Assembly: GCA_965153355.1 (NCBI GenBank)
Contig: OZ231128.1
Location: 48,670,001-48,734,000 of the forward strand
Source of the DNA: Flaccisagitta enflata
Taxonomy: Eukaryota > Chaetognatha > Sagittoidea > Aphragmophora
Reading direction: 5' to 3'
Length of the DNA stretch: 64,000 nt
In this document: positions 1-11,866 of the stretch, in pieces
Layout of the letters: each line of letters begins with the position of its first letter
How positions within the stretch are numbered: the stretch's first letter is position 1
Position numbers and translations under genes: made by a program
The notes under the pieces: generated by a model
What the model was told of the DNA's origin: nothing
The model's database searches: none
Seen by the model: only the letters and a program-made list of their open reading frames with translations

Positions 1-193
1 CTCTCTCTCTCTCTCTCTCTCTCTCTCTCGACTTTTGGTCCACTGCACATTTCCTTGAGGAGAACAAATGGACAAGAAAAGAAGGAAGGGGAGGAGAAAC
101 AAAAGGCAAGAAATAGAAGAGGAGAAAAACAAAGAACCATTCTGAAAGAAAGAAAGAAAGAAAGAAAGAAAGAGAGCTACAAAAGAATTACGC
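1..193. repeat. CT microsatellite and purine-rich low-complexity DNA
   Basis: A CT dinucleotide run opens the window (1-29), and a GAAA run lies at about 144-174. The DNA between is purine-rich. I see no gene here; reading frames through it are Lys/Glu/Arg repeats caused by base composition. Confidence 0.85.
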
Positions 194-390
194 TTTTTAG
201 TCATGTGCTACGCGACTCTACACCCCGCCATGTCGGTCCGTCGGTCGGTCGTTCCGTACCCTTTTTTCTTTTTCAGCGTTTTTGAGCTTTTTAAGCATGC
301 GGCTCCTGCCCAGATGCCCTAGTGACCTTCTCTAGCATTGCTCCTGCCCACCCACACGCGACTAGGGTAGCCGTGTATCCGGCCTTATTT
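194..390 (+). mobile_element. Family A element (Helentron-like, non-autonomous), full length
   Basis: This is a compact, complete example of the family A repeat. It starts with TTTTTAG followed by an imperfect palindrome (AGTCATGTGCTACGCGACT). Next come CTACACCCCGC, a short GGTC/CGTC tetranucleotide stretch, a middle with two GCTCCTGCCCA boxes, and an end reading GTAGCCGTGTATCCGGCCTT. At least fifteen copies or pieces occur in this window in both orientations. A hairpin 5' end, a tetranucleotide microsatellite and no coding capacity recall the non-autonomous Helentron relatives (DINE, pearl). The class is inferred, because no Rep/helicase gene is present. Confidence 0.65.
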
Positions 391-404
391 TAAAGAATGT
401 CACT

Positions 405-1065
405 TTCTAGTCGCATGCTACAAGACTGCACCCGCTTTGTCGGTCCATTACATTTTTTTTCAGGGCAGCGGCCCCAAAGGGCCGATGTCCTGTAGGACCC
501 AGGGGGGAATTTCCAGACGTCCGTCCATCCGTCAGTCCTTCCGTCCATCTGTCCTTCCGACCACCCCTCCCCCTGTTGACCAAATGCCGGGTCTGTAAAC
601 AGTTCCAAATGTTCTGACTCGGCACATTGAACAGGCATTGAAAAGGGGTTAAAGGATATGACTAGACGATCAGGTCTTTTTAGTTACATGCACGCAACTC
701 TACAACCCGCTTTGTATGTCCGTCGGTCCATCGGTCCGTTGGTCTCTAGCACTTAACTTTTTTTTTACTTCAAGTCTGACGGATGGATGGACAGACGGAC
801 AGCCGGAGGGACGGACGGACGGAAGGATGGACAGATGGACAGACAGACGGACGGACGGACGGATGGACGGAAGGATGGACGGACGGACGGACAGACGGAA
901 AGACAGACGGACGGACAGATGGATGGTCTTACGGACGGACGCACGAACAGATGGATAGACAGACAGATGGACGGACGGATGGATGGACGGATGGACGGAG
1001 GATGGACGGATGGATGAACCGACTAAACCTCTTATAGAAATGCTTTCCTAGCGGATGCATCTAAA
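405..1065. repeat. Abutting family A and B ends with GGAC-type microsatellite
   Basis: A family A 5' end at 405-460 runs into a family B hairpin stem (GGGCAGCGGCCCC, about 463). A second family A-like 5' end starts near 677. From 780 to 1020 there is an impure GGAC/GGAT tetranucleotide array. It ends near 1062 with ATGCATCTAAAAAA, the reverse complement of a related 5' end. The two 5' ends therefore face each other across the microsatellite. No gene is seen. Confidence 0.6.
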
Positions 1066-1187
1066 AAAGAAAATGCGTTACTAGTTGCAACGTCCTCTCT
1101 TTCCCCCAAGTGTGTTTTTAGGTCATTTGAGAATGCAAGCATACTAACTCCATAAAGTGCCGGGTTGACCCACTAAAATGATACGCG

Positions 1188-1360
<173 letters not shown>

Positions 1361-1680
1361 ATTTCTTGTCATTTTCTTGCGATTCATATTTACATTTGGA
1401 AAAAAATACATTAACTTTTACAGGTTATTTTTCGAAGCCGCATTAATAATTCTTTGCATAGTAATCTTGTATGTTTTTTTACATCAATTCATTGATAAAC
1501 TCATTATCAATGTCATTGCCCTCGGTCTAATGTCATCATCGAATTTTTCAAGATGGAAACAAATGATGATTGTTGCCGCTTGATTTTCGTCAGGGTCAAT
1601 TCTAATGAACCATTATCTGCCAAATATCTTTCTTTTTCAAGGATCGATGTTCTTCCGCTCTTTTTGTCGCTAGAGAAAAC

Positions 1681-1813
1681 AAAGAAGAAGAAGACGAAGA
1701 AGAAGAAGAAGAAGAAGAAGAAGAAGAAGAAGAAGAAGAAGAAGAAGAAGGAGAAGAAGAAGAAGAAGAAGAAGAAGAAGAAGAAGAAGAAGAAGAAGAA
1801 GAAGAAGAAGAAA
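1681..1813. repeat. GAA trinucleotide microsatellite
   Basis: A run of about 44 GAA triplets with rare interruptions. It directly abuts the start of a family B element at 1814. Confidence 0.95.
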
Positions 1814-1867
1814 TAGTCGCAAAAGCGTTACATGGTCAGCGGTACCCGATGCCCCTAAGTTAGTGTA

Positions 1868-2376
1868 CAGTAGATGTCGTCTAGACTTGGAAATACGGGG
1901 GAGCTCATAACCTGAGCATCAGTCTAATGAGAGGATTGATATTTTGCTGATATAATGTATAGACCCTAAGGGGTTGACAATGGGGTATGGCATCCCCCTA
2001 CGGCTTACCCTGAGACAAAAACTTTAATTATAAAATTCTAGGATCAATCACTTTTTTTGCAGAATTTCAGCTTTATCCATTTGCTTAAAGTGCAAAACCA
2101 GTCTGGGATTCGAACCTGGAACCTTTGACTAAATAAATTGATCAAGATAAGCCTGAAGTCAAGTGAGTTAACCGCTAGTCTAATTCCAGAAGCTGATTTA
2201 ACCTAGTGAATTTGATTTAGTATATTCAAAAGAATTTTCTTTTAATAGAGCTGCCATACCCCATCGTCAACCCTATAGGACATAAGCATTATACACACAC
2301 AGTTTCATTTCATTTGCACAAATGGTAATTAGGATATGAGGGCCCCCGTATTTCCAAGTATAGACGACATCTACTG
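1868..2376. mobile_element. Tc1/mariner-like MITE, TA target duplication
   Basis: A 509-bp element with terminal inverted repeats of about 47 bp. Both ends begin CAGTAGATGTCGTCTA and continue through ACTTGGAAATACGGGGG, with few mismatches. TA dinucleotides flank both sides (1866-1867 and 2377-2378). CAGT termini and a TA duplication are typical of Tc1/mariner derivatives. There is no transposase. A tRNA-like block lies inside on the minus strand. Confidence 0.7.
2097..2187 (-). other. tRNA-like (SINE-type) promoter block
   Basis: On the minus strand an A-box-like CTAGCGGTTAACTC (about 2165-2179) is followed some 50 nt later by a good B-box, GGTTCGAATCCC (2106-2117). The spacing suits a tRNA or tRNA-derived SINE head. 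I could not fold a clean acceptor stem or assign an anticodon, so this is a tRNA relic or SINE fragment and not a tRNA gene. It lies inside the TA-flanked element at 1868-2376. Confidence 0.4.
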
Positions 2377-2945
2377 TATGTGGGATTGAGATTGTGAGAG
2401 GGGCAGCGGCCCCGGAGAGGCCGATGACCTATGATTCCACATGGGGCAATTTTCTCTGGTTTGAGAAGCTAGTTTGAAGGGCCTGATTTTGGGTCTGAAA
2501 GGTCTGATTTAGGGTCTGAGAGGCGTGGTTTGGGGTCTGAAATGCCTGATATTGGGTCTGAGGGGTCTAATTTGGGGTCTGAAAGGTCTGATTTGGGGTA
2601 TGCAAGGCCTGATTTGGGGTCTGAGAGACTTAATTTGGGGTCTGAGTGGCCTGATTTGGGGTCTGAGTGGCCTAATTTGGGGTCTGTGAAACCTGATTTG
2701 GGGTCTGGGAGGCCTATTTGGGGTCTGAGAGGCCTTATTTGAGGCCAGAATGGTCTGATTTGGGGTCTGTAAGGCCTGATTTGGAGTCTAAAAGGCCTTA
2801 TTTGGGGTCAAAAGGGCTTCATTTGCAGTTTGGGAGGTCTGTTTTGAGGCTTCGGGGAGGGGGGGACGTACGGAAAACGGAAACCGGAGAATATTGCCCT
2901 ATGTGGAAACATAGGTCATCGGCCCCTCCGGGGTTGCTACTTAAC

Positions 2946-3520
2946 AAGTCATCCAAGGATTGCACATGGTCAACGGTACCTGATGCCCTGCTTGGAGTGA
3001 TTAGCTGAAGAAGTGGAGTGAGAGCAGGGCAGCGGCCCCAAAGGGCCGATGTCCTGTAGGACACAGGGGTGAATTTCCATATGTCCTGAGAGGGCATATT
3101 TGAGGCCTTTGTATCAATTTTCCATGAAGTTCAATGGGAACTTTGCATTTTTTTTCAATTTTTTGTCAATTTGCCATGTTATTCAATGGGAATATTACAT
3201 TTTTCTTATTTTCATCGATTTTCCATGTTATTCAATGGGAATTTGAGGCTTGAGAAGCTTGGGGGGGGACATACGTACGTACGGATGTACGGACGGACAT
3301 ATGGAAATTCACCCCTGTGTCCTACAGGACATCGGCCCTTTGGGGCCGCTGCCCAAAAAGGAAGAAGAACTAGTCATCCAAGGATCGCACATGGTCAGCG
3401 GTACCCGATGCCCTGCTGGGAGTGATCCAGTAAAGAAGTGGAGTGAGAGCAGGGCAGCAACCCCAAAGGGCCGATGTCCTGTAGAACACAGGGGGAATTT
3501 TGTCACGTCCGTCCTTCCGT
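2946..3520 (+). mobile_element. Two family B copies in tandem, the second truncated
   Basis: The first copy (2946-3360) starts at the outer end (AAGTCATCCAAGGATTGCAC). It has stem 1 at about 3027-3085, a short AT-rich core with repeated TTCAATGGGAA, and the inverted stem 2 ending GGGGCCGCTGCCCAAAAAG at 3360. The second copy begins at about 3369 with CTAGTCATCCAAGGATCGCA and has only stem 1, ending near 3515. From 3521 to 3730 I see nothing recognisable. Confidence 0.6.
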
Positions 3521-3730
3521 TTCTCATTGCTTGGATGTGAATTACTCTGTTTGTCATATTTGACAACCCTCATATTAAACGAATCATTTACAAAAAGGTT
3601 CAAAAAGGTACAAAAAGTTTGCTTTGATAAACGCCCTTCTGTATCTGTTTGATGACATTCCTGGATTTCTTTCATTTGCAATAAATGTCCTTGCCTTCAT
3701 TCATTCATAACAATAAGAAAGCATGTAAAA

Positions 3731-3792
3731 CTGGAAGAAAGGAAGAAAGAAAGAAAAAAAAAGAAAAAAGAAAGAAAGAAAGAAAGAAAAAA

Positions 3793-3824
<32 letters not shown>

Positions 3825-3886
3825 GAAAAAGAAAAAAAGAAAAAAAAGAAAAAAGAAAAAAAGAAAAAGAAAAAGAAGAAAGAAAA

Positions 3887-3930
<44 letters not shown>

Positions 3931-3931
3931 A
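3731..3931. repeat. GAAA tetranucleotide microsatellite
   Basis: A purine-only GAAA/GAAAA tract of about 200 bp. All long Lys/Glu and Phe/Ser frames over it are artefacts of base composition. Confidence 0.95.
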
Positions 3932-4087
3932 ATTTGAAATTGAAGATTTCTCTCAAACCTCACCTTGTTTTGTCGGTACTGGAAATTACTACCCTGACTG
4001 ATCGATCGATATCAGAGGATCCCTTGCATCCAAAGTCACAGCTGATTTCGCGATCATAGTTCATCATCGATGAGACAATGATCGATA

Positions 4088-4246
4088 ACAAAACAAGGCC
4101 GGAGCACAGCTACCCCAGTTGCATTCGGGTGGGCAGGGGCAGTGATATAAAAGATCACTAGATCATTTGGGCAGGGGCAGTGAACTCAAAAAACTCAAAA
4201 ATGCCCAAAAAGTAAAATGGGGGCCAACCGGCTGACCAACTGACGG
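4088..4246 (-). mobile_element. Family A element, 5'-truncated
   Basis: Read on the minus strand, the 3' half of family A is present: two GCTCC/GCCCCTGCCC boxes, the CGAATGCAACTGGGGTAGC segment and the terminal GGCCTTGTTTT. The palindromic 5' end and most of the microsatellite are missing. A short GTT run adjoins at 4249-4280. Confidence 0.6.
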
Positions 4247-4535
4247 AGTTGCTGTTGTTGTTATTGTTGTTGTTGTTGTCGTTTTTGATGTTGCTTGGAA
4301 ATGATTTTTCATTTGAATGCCCACTTTGTACGCATTTCATTGTAAATTGAAGGTTAAACATAATCCATCATCAAGAATTTGTCATTTTTTCTTAGATCGA
4401 AAACAATTTTTTGACGTTGATGACAGGTGAAACACAATTCCTCACTATACCCAAACTGAAAAAATGAAAGCGGGCCTTGTGACCCTTCATTGTTTAGTTA
4501 CTACGCGCATCACTCCTAGTTTTCCGTTGGCAATA

Positions 4536-5370
4536 CACGCTTTTCTTTTTATAAGAACACTGTTTATGAGAACATCAGCCTCAGATTTGGCCAAAAAATA
4601 AGAACATCTTAAGAACATGCTGAGCCTCAGATTTGAAGATAAAAATGTAATTTTTTAAAATGATTTGATGAAATAAAATGAAATATCCTTAAAAGTCAAT
4701 ATTGAGATGTGGATTTTTTTTAAAAATCATTTATTGTTCTTAAAACATCAGTTTTACTTTTGTTTTCATATGTAAGAAAAAAAATTCTGACAATTGCTCA
4801 GAATAGCAAACTATAAGAGCTACATATTGTATTTGCATTACAGAGGAAGGAGAAATATAAGAGGTGAACCCCCCTAAAATTGTAGCACCCCCTTACAGCT
4901 CAAACTACAGCTTAAAATAATGAATTTAATGTTGCTAATTAAGGCTTATAATTATATAAGTGGCGCCACCAGAGCAATTTTGCAATTTCCATTCCAGTCT
5001 CAAATTATGATAGAAAATCCTTGATTTTATTAACTTTTAATAATAGTTAATTTGAGTACTTTATTAAGCTATATCTTGACTTAAAAAACAAAAATGAAAA
5101 ATCACTCTGGTGATACCACTTGTATTAATATAAGTATTTTTCTTTTACCTTTAGAATATTTATAATTTAATTGGTTAGAGCTGTAGGTGGGGGTGCTACA
5201 GTTTTCAGGGGGTTCACACCTTATATTAACCTTCTCTCTGTATTATAAAAGTATCATCTAATTAAAAAAATAAGAACATGTTAAGAACACTTGAGCCTCA
5301 AAATGGGGCTTAAAATAAGAACGCCGAGGCTCACTTCAGAAAACCATGTTCTTATAAAATGAAAAGCGTG
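4536..5370. mobile_element. Tc1/mariner-like non-autonomous element, TA target duplication
   Basis: The termini match for 19 of 20 bases: CACGCTTTTCTTTTTATAAG on the left, and CACGCTTTTCATTTTATAAG as the reverse complement of the right end. TA flanks both sides (4534-4535, 5371-5372). Internal repeats of AAGAACAT and CCTCAGATTTG lie near both ends. There is no transposase. A second inverted-repeat element is nested at about 4854-5229. Confidence 0.75.
4854..5229. mobile_element. MITE-like inverted-repeat element nested in the TA element
   Basis: About 45 bp at the left (AGGTGAACCCCCCTAAAATT, then TGTAGCACCCCCTTACAGCT) recurs inverted at 5179-5226. The interior is AT-rich with no ORF. No clear target duplication is visible, so the superfamily is open. 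Confidence 0.55.
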
Positions 5371-5470
5371 TACTAACCTTATATGACCCTCATGTTCAGC
5401 AAAACGTTTAAGTTAGGGTGACCCAACCCCACCTAGTCCTCAGCGACACGGCAAATGTCAAATTAGGGTG

Positions 5471-5950
5471 ACCCTACTCTCCTGCTCACCAACTGCTCTC
5501 CATTCATGGTGACATGATTTTTGTTTGTTTGTTTTTGTTTGTTTTTTTTGTAATAGGATTTTCTTTGACAATTTTTTGGACACTTTTTTTCACGAGAACG
5601 ATTTTTTCCATGATAAACATATTTTCATAATGAAGATACTTATTAACATGAATGATTGAAAATGGTTGAAAATAGTTTTAAATGATAGTTATCAAAATGT
5701 AAGAAAAAGTTTTAATGAAATGGGTTTAACTATGAAAATTTTTTTCTGTGATGAAAAAATTGTCATGATGAGCTTTTTTATCACAATGAGTGAAATTTTG
5801 AATCTGTGTAATTATTTTCAAGATTGAAATTTTTTTGTACAAATAAACTTTTTTCTCAATGGAAATTTCTTTTCAAAATGAACATGTTTTTTTTTTTTTT
5901 ATGATGAAAATGCTTTCAGGATGACACATTATTGTAATGAGAAAATTATT
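5471..5950. repeat. AT-rich degenerate tandem tract
   Basis: Loose repeats of words such as TTTTCATAATGAA and TTTTTTTCACGA. This looks like an old, decayed satellite or low-complexity DNA. No gene is seen. Confidence 0.4.
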
Positions 5951-6149
5951 AGCTTGCCTATGGGGTATTAGGAGGTAATTTCTATTCAATGATTTCACAC
6001 TGCCAATAATGGCATGATCTCACAAATAACCTCCTCCTTCTCCTCCAAACTCCTCCAAACTCCACCTCCCTCCTCCAAATGATGGGTGATTTCATACTAA
6101 AATACTACCAATGCATTCATAGGCATGCATTCACTATGCCTCTGAGGTA

Positions 6150-7460
6150 GTGGGCTCATACTTGCGGAAACGCGGGAGGACCCCTTCGCCCTATATGGAA
6201 GGAGGAGGAGGAGGAGGAGGAGGAGGAGGAGGAGGAGGAGGAGGAGGAGGAGGAGGAGGAGAGAAATATAAAAATCTGTTTATGAGATTAAATTTATGGT
6301 ACCAAATAAACAAATTCGTTTATGAGATTCATATTATTGGTGTTTATAAACACAAAAACTTCTAAAGGAGTGTATACGTTTATGAAAACAAATTTATGGT
6401 GCCAAATAAACGATTTTTTGTTTATTTGGAGGGAAATTGGGAGCAAATAAACGATTTTGGATGAGGAGGAGGAGGAGGGGGAGGAGGAGGAGAAAAATAA
6501 AAAAATATGTTTATGAGATCCAATTTATGGTACCAAATAAACAAATTCGTTTATGAGGTTCATATTTTTGGTGTTTATAAACACAAAAACTTCTGAAGGA
6601 GTGTAAACGTTTATGAAAACAAATCTATGGTGCCAAATAAACAATTTTTGTTTATTTGGAAAAGAAATAGGAACAAATAACAATTTGGATGAGGAGGAGG
6701 AGGAAGGAGGAGGGAGGAGGAGGAGGAGGAAGAGGAGAGAAATGAAAATCTGTTTATGAGATCAAATTTATAGTACCAAAAAACAAATTACGTTTATAGC
6801 GTCCATATTTTATTGTTTATCAGCACAAAAACTTCCTAAGAGAGTGGCATTTATGACAACTTAATTAATGGTAGCAAATAAACATTTTGTTTTATTGAAA
6901 AAAGTGAGAACGAATAAACAATTTTAGATGAGAGGAAGAGAGGAGGAAGGAGAGGAGAAGAAATATGAAAATCTGTTTATGAGATCAAATTTAGGTACCA
7001 AATAACAAATTACGTTTATGAGTTCCTGTTACTAGTGTTTATAAACACAAAAACTTTCAAAAGTGTAAGCGTTTATGGCTAAATTTGTAATTGCCAAATA
7101 AACGATTTTTGTTTATTGAAAGAAACAAGTAGCAATAACGATTTTGAATGAGAAAGGAAAGAGAGGAGGGAGGAAGGAGAGAAATATAAAAATTTATGAG
7201 TGCAAATAAACAGAATTTGTTTATGAGTCCATATTTTGTTGTTATAAACACAAAAGAAAAAACTTCTAAAAAGGAGTGTAAACGTTTATGACAACCAATT
7301 TATAGTACCAAATAAACGATTTTTGTTTATTTAGAGGAGGGAAAAAATGAGAGGCAAATAAACGATTTTGGATGAGGAGGAGGAGGAGGAGGAGGAGGGA
7401 GAGAAGAAATGAAAATCTGTTTATGAGATCAAATTTATAGTACCAAATAAACAAATTTGT
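6150..7460. repeat. Tandem array of about 230-bp units, each with a GGA microsatellite
   Basis: A pure GGA run (about 6198-6260) starts an array of five to six units beginning near 6260, 6490, 6735, 6960, 7180 and 7395. Each unit has GAAATATAAAAATCTGTTTA, TTTATAAACACAAAAACTTC and a (GAGGA)n block. GTTTATTTGG and CCAAATAAAC words within each unit are inverted relative to one another. Units toward 7400 are more degraded. No gene is seen. Confidence 0.75.
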
Positions 7461-7651
7461 TTCACAAACAGAGAAAACAAGGAAGATGGGAAGAGAGAAA
7501 AAAGATTAGATGAAGGACGAAAGATAGAAACGATGGAAGAAAGAAGAAAATGGAAAGAAAAAAACAGAGAAGGAAAGACATAAAGAAAAGGAGAGAAACG
7601 CGAAAAAAACTAGGAAGTAGAAATGGAAAACAGAAAGAAAGAAAGAATGAG

Positions 7652-7714
<63 letters not shown>

Positions 7715-7719
7715 AAAAA

Positions 7720-7751
<32 letters not shown>

Positions 7752-7753
7752 AA

Positions 7754-7785
<32 letters not shown>

Positions 7786-7821
7786 AAAAGAAAGAAAAAG
7801 AAAGAAAGAAAAAGAAAGAAA

Positions 7822-7877
<56 letters not shown>

Positions 7878-7908
7878 AAAAGAAAGAAAAAAAGAAAGAA
7901 AAAAATAA

Positions 7909-7956
<48 letters not shown>

Positions 7957-8008
7957 AAAGAAAGAAGGAAAGAAAGAAAGAAAGAAAGAAAAGAAAGAAA
8001 GAAAGAAA

Positions 8009-8039
<31 letters not shown>

Positions 8040-8120
8040 AACCAAACAAACAAAAATCAAAGGAAAGATGAAGAAATAGAAGTAAGAAAGGGAATGCAGA
8101 AAAAGAAATGAAAAAAAAAA
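7461..8120. repeat. Long GAAA microsatellite
   Basis: Purine-only DNA, mostly (GAAA)n, from about 7630 to 8040 with impure edges. Reading frames of up to 195 residues across it are Lys/Glu or Phe/Ser runs and are not genes. Confidence 0.95.
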
Positions 8121-8169
8121 GAAAAAATTGTTTTGGTGAAATTCTTTTTCATAATATTTATTTATTTAT

Positions 8170-8485
8170 TCATAGCTATCCCTAGCTCCATCAGACCCAT
8201 CCTTAGCTCTATCAGACCATTCCTAGCTCTATCAGACCTATCCCGTCGGGCATTATTAATCCATAGCTATCCCTAGCTCCATCAGACCAATCCCTAGCTC
8301 TATCAGACCATTCCTAGCTCTATAAGGCCTCTCCGGAGCTCTATCAGACCTTTCCCAAGCTCTATCAGACCTATCACCAGCTCTATCAGACCTATCCTCA
8401 GCTCTATCAGACCTATCCTAAGACCGGCCTGACCTATCACCAGACCTATCCGACCTATCCCCAACTCTATAAGACCTAACCATAG
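8170..8485. repeat. Minisatellite of about 21 bp (AGCTCTATCAGACCTATCC)
   Basis: About fourteen imperfect copies of a unit containing AGCTCTATCAGACC. The array directly precedes the ATATG-type satellite. No gene is seen. Confidence 0.8.
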
Positions 8486-9345
8486 CTGATTATATTAGTA
8501 TCATTTATGATACATATGATATATATGATATATGATATGATATTTATGATATATATGATATATGATATGTTATGTATGATATATATATGATATATATGAT
8601 ATGATATATGATATTTATGATATAATATATGATATGATATATGACATGTTATATGATATGATATGATATATGCTATGATATATGATATGATATGTGATAT
8701 GATATATGATATGATATATCATATATGATATGATATATGATATGATATATGATATGACATATGACAGGATATATGACAGGACATTTGACAGGATACATGA
8801 ATTATGATATATGATATGATATATGATATATATATATGATATATGATATATGATATATGATATGACATATACAGATAAGATATAGATATGATATATGACG
8901 ATATATGATATATGATATGACATATGATATATGATATGATATATGATATGATATATGACAGGATATTTGACAGGATATATGACAGGATACATAATATGAT
9001 ATATGATATATGATATATGATTTGCAGATATATGTATATATATGATATATGATATGATATATGATATGATATGATATGATATATGATATGATATATGATA
9101 TATGATATGATATATGATATGATATATGATATGATGTATGATATGATGTAGGATATGATGTTTGATATGATGTATGATATATGATATATGATATATGATA
9201 TATGATGTGATTTATGATATATAAATATAAGATATGATATATGATATGATATATGATATATATATATGATATATATGATATATGATGATATATATGATAT
9301 GATATATATGATGTCATTTATGATATATTGGTATCATTTATGATG
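8486..9345. repeat. GATATGATAT satellite
   Basis: About 860 bp built from GATAT, GATATG and GATATAT words, with a few higher-order repeats such as ATATGACAGGATAT. The Tyr/Ile/Ser/His frames through it are artefacts. Confidence 0.9.
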
Positions 9346-9610
9346 TACGAAATGATTTTTCTATTGGTTTCAAACATTTTTAGCAATTTTTCATTCGAGT
9401 GTGACCAAAGGATGGACGGACGAACGGACAGAGCTTCTTTTAGAGATGCTATGGCGCATCTAAAAATCATCCTAGCATATTTCTGCTATTTCCAGTGATT
9501 TTTGCTTTTTTCAAGATTTTCAACTCGAGCATGACCAACTAACCAACCACAACCAACCAACCAACAGACAGAGTTTTCATAGAGGTGCTATGGCGCACCT
9601 AAAAACAAAC
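9346..9610 (-). repeat. Two 5' ends of a family A relative
   Basis: Minus-strand ends reading TTTTTAGATGCGCCATAGCA (about 9440-9466) and TTTTTAGGTGCGCCATAGCA (about 9580-9605). Each is followed by a tetranucleotide GTCC/GGTT stretch. The plan is that of family A, with a different palindrome (AGATGCGCCATAGCATCT). Confidence 0.5.
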
Positions 9611-10110
9611 CAAAAACTAGTCATCCAATGATCACACATGGTGTGCAGTACCCAATGCCCTCTGAGAGTGATCCAGTGAAGAAGTAGAGTGAGAGCATGG
9701 CAGCGGCCCCAAAGGGCCGATGTCCTGTAGAACACAGGGGGGAATTTCCAGACGTCCTGAGGGGGCATATTTCAGGCCTTAGATGACTGATTTAGGCCAC
9801 TGAGGGCATATTTGAAGGCTGGAGGAAAGAATTAAGGCTTGGAGAGCAGATATGAGGTTTGGAAGGCAAATTTGACCACGGAGGGCTGATTTGATGCTTG
9901 GAGGGCTAATTGAAGGTCTGGAGGGCAGATTTGAGGTCTGGAGGTCAGACTTGAGGCGGGGGGGGGGCTGATTTGAAGCCTGGAAGGCTGATTTGAGGCC
10001 TGAAAGGCTGATTTTAGACCTGGAGGGCTAAATTGAGGGCATGGAGGGCAAATTTTAAGCCTTGATGGCCAATGGGCGGAGGCGGAAGGACGGACATATG
10101 GACTAAAATA
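9611..10110 (+). mobile_element. Family B element with 20-bp core, 3'-truncated
   Basis: The outer end (AGTCATCCAATGATCACACA) and stem 1 (GGCAGCGGCCCCAAAGGGCC, about 9702) are followed by a core of about fifteen 20-bp units like CTGATTTGAGGCCTGAAAGG up to 10,070. The closing stem is absent. From 10,110 to 10,200 two blocks of GGAAGC hexanucleotide repeats follow. Confidence 0.6.
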
Positions 10111-10279
10111 GTGGAAGCGGAAGCGGAAGCGGAAGCTGTCAATTCTTAAATATGCCTTTTGGAAGCGGAAGCGGAAGCGGTTCAAAAATCTACCGCTTCT
10201 GCATCTCTAGTTTATACAAGTGCTTGATAGTGATAGTCGAGGATTGACCTAATCCTTAGGGCATTTCAGAATCTTAGGG

Positions 10280-10481
10280 TTTTTAGTTGCGTACACGCAA
10301 CTCTATAAGAGGCTTTGTTCGTCCGTCGGTCGGTTGGTCGGTTGGTCGGTCGGTCGGTTGGTCGGTCGGTTGGTTGGTCGGTCGGTCTGTAGAGGTGATC
10401 GAGTCAAAAAGTGGGAAAACGTGCATTTCCGCCCCTGCCAACCCGTCCGCAACTGGTGGCCGTGTATCCGGCCTTGTTTTT
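10280..10481 (+). mobile_element. Family A element, full length (variant with TTGCGTACACGCAA palindrome)
   Basis: It starts TTTTTAGTTGCGTACACGCA, runs through CTCTATAAGAGGCTTTG, a GGTC/GGTT microsatellite and the GCCCCTGCCAACCCGTCCGC box, and ends GGCCGTGTATCCGGCCTTGT. This variant occurs again at 11,867-12,026 (minus), 24,052-24,224 (plus) and 46,108-46,242 (minus). Confidence 0.7.
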
Positions 10482-11866
10482 CTTTGGGTAATGATGTGGT
10501 TTTGATTCAAGTAGTCAGCTTCAAATGTGATCCAACAAAAGCCAAATGTTAACAAACGATTTGGGCCGTAATGGCAACCAGGCCTGAGCGATTGTATTGG
10601 GTATTGGTATTGGGTTTACAATATTCTTGTGTATTGTGTTTTCCCAATACATGTAGCTTATTTTGTAATTTTTCCTAATACAATACAATACTATACAATA
10701 TTACAAACAAAATAAATATGAGGAGAGTTAAATATATGAGAGGTCTGGATGAGATATGAAGAGGAAGAGGAAAAGCATTCAAAAGTCTTTGGGATAACAA
10801 AAGAAGTGGAAAAGGTGAGAGATAAAAAGAAAAGAAGAGGAGAATTTGCCGAAAGTATAAGTAGTCAGGGAGCTTAAGGAAGTGTGGGGTAAAAATTGCC
10901 AAAAAGCTCTGGAACTTCATTGTTCTGACATATTTTTTCATGCTGAATCCAAATCCGACCTCCATTTTGAAATATTTTTTGGGCCCCCCTTTCAAAAATC
11001 CATTTTTTTGCCATTTTTGAGGTAAAAATGCATTTTTTTGCTAATTGAACTATACTGATGTCACCTGGTTGCGTTTTTTAGTCAAACCTAACAAGAACTG
11101 AAGTGAATTCACAGTTTACAAGAATCTGGTGGTCATATGGGGTCTGTAAATGGCTAAATACAGGCCTAAAATGGCCCAAATAAGCGAAAAACAGCATTTT
11201 TTCAAAAATATCAGCCTTATTTCAAAATTTTTTGACAATCGCTCCCTATGAAGTCAGAACTAGGACAAATATACTCATTGAAAGCTTTCAACACTGTTAC
11301 AGGGGGCATACCAAGCCAAAAATAGGCCAAAAATGGCCAAAATTGGCAATTTCATCAGATAGATCATTGTTGTTCAAAATTTTTTTTCGCTAATCTCACT
11401 CAATCCAGTCAAAATTAGGACAAATATACTCATCGAGAGCTTTGGACACAAATATGGGGGTCATATCAGGCCAAAAACAGGCCAAAAATGGCCTGAAGTA
11501 GTCAAAATCGGCATTTTCATCAAATGAATAATTGTTATTCAGAATTCTTTTGCTAATCTAACTCAATCCAGTCAATATCAGGACAAATATTCTCATTGAG
11601 AGCTTTGGACACTGATACCGGGGTCATAACAGGTCAAAAACAGGCCAAAAATGACCAAAAATAGCCAAAATTTGCAATTTCGTCAAACAGATCATTGTTA
11701 TTTAGATTTTTTTTGCCAATCTCACTTGATTTAGTCAGAACTAGGTCAAACTTACTCATTGGGAGCTTTGGAAACTGATTCCAAGTCCATAATAGGCCAA
11801 AAACAGGCCAAAAATGGCCTATAATAGCCAAAATCAACATTTTTATTTATAAAACCATTGTCTTTT

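Larger units (their letters stand above)
1814..2945 (+). mobile_element. Family B element with 20-21 bp minisatellite core, interrupted
   Basis: The outer end reads AGTCGCAAAAGCGTTACATG then GTCAGCGGTACCCGATGCCC. A hairpin stem follows at 2398-2460 (GGCAGCGGCCCC, then GATGACCTATG). The core at about 2480-2860 is a tandem array of 20-21 bp units of the form CCTGATTTGGGGTCTGAGAG. It closes with the inverted stem (CATAGGTCATCGGCCCC, about 2910-2935). A TA-flanked transposon at 1868-2376 lies between the outer end and the first stem. The 70-aa frame through the core (MGSEMPDIGSEGSN...) is the array read as protein, not a gene. Confidence 0.6.
4470..5470. repeat. Dispersed repeat shared with about 21,005-21,060, split by an insertion
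   Basis: The words GGCCTTGTGA and ACTACGCGCATCAC near 4473-4515 recur at about 21,010-21,055, which marks an interspersed repeat. The TA-flanked element at 4536-5370 sits inside this copy. The right part (5380-5470) has two copies of an AGGGTGACCCAAC-like word. No gene is seen. Confidence 0.4.

Noticed and set aside
7461-8120. Long open frames of 147-195 residues on both strands.
   Set aside because: They consist only of Lys/Glu or Phe/Ser/Leu and follow the GAAA period; open in every frame because the repeat has no stops. The same applies to frames over GA, GTT, GAT, CAA, GT and ATATG arrays.
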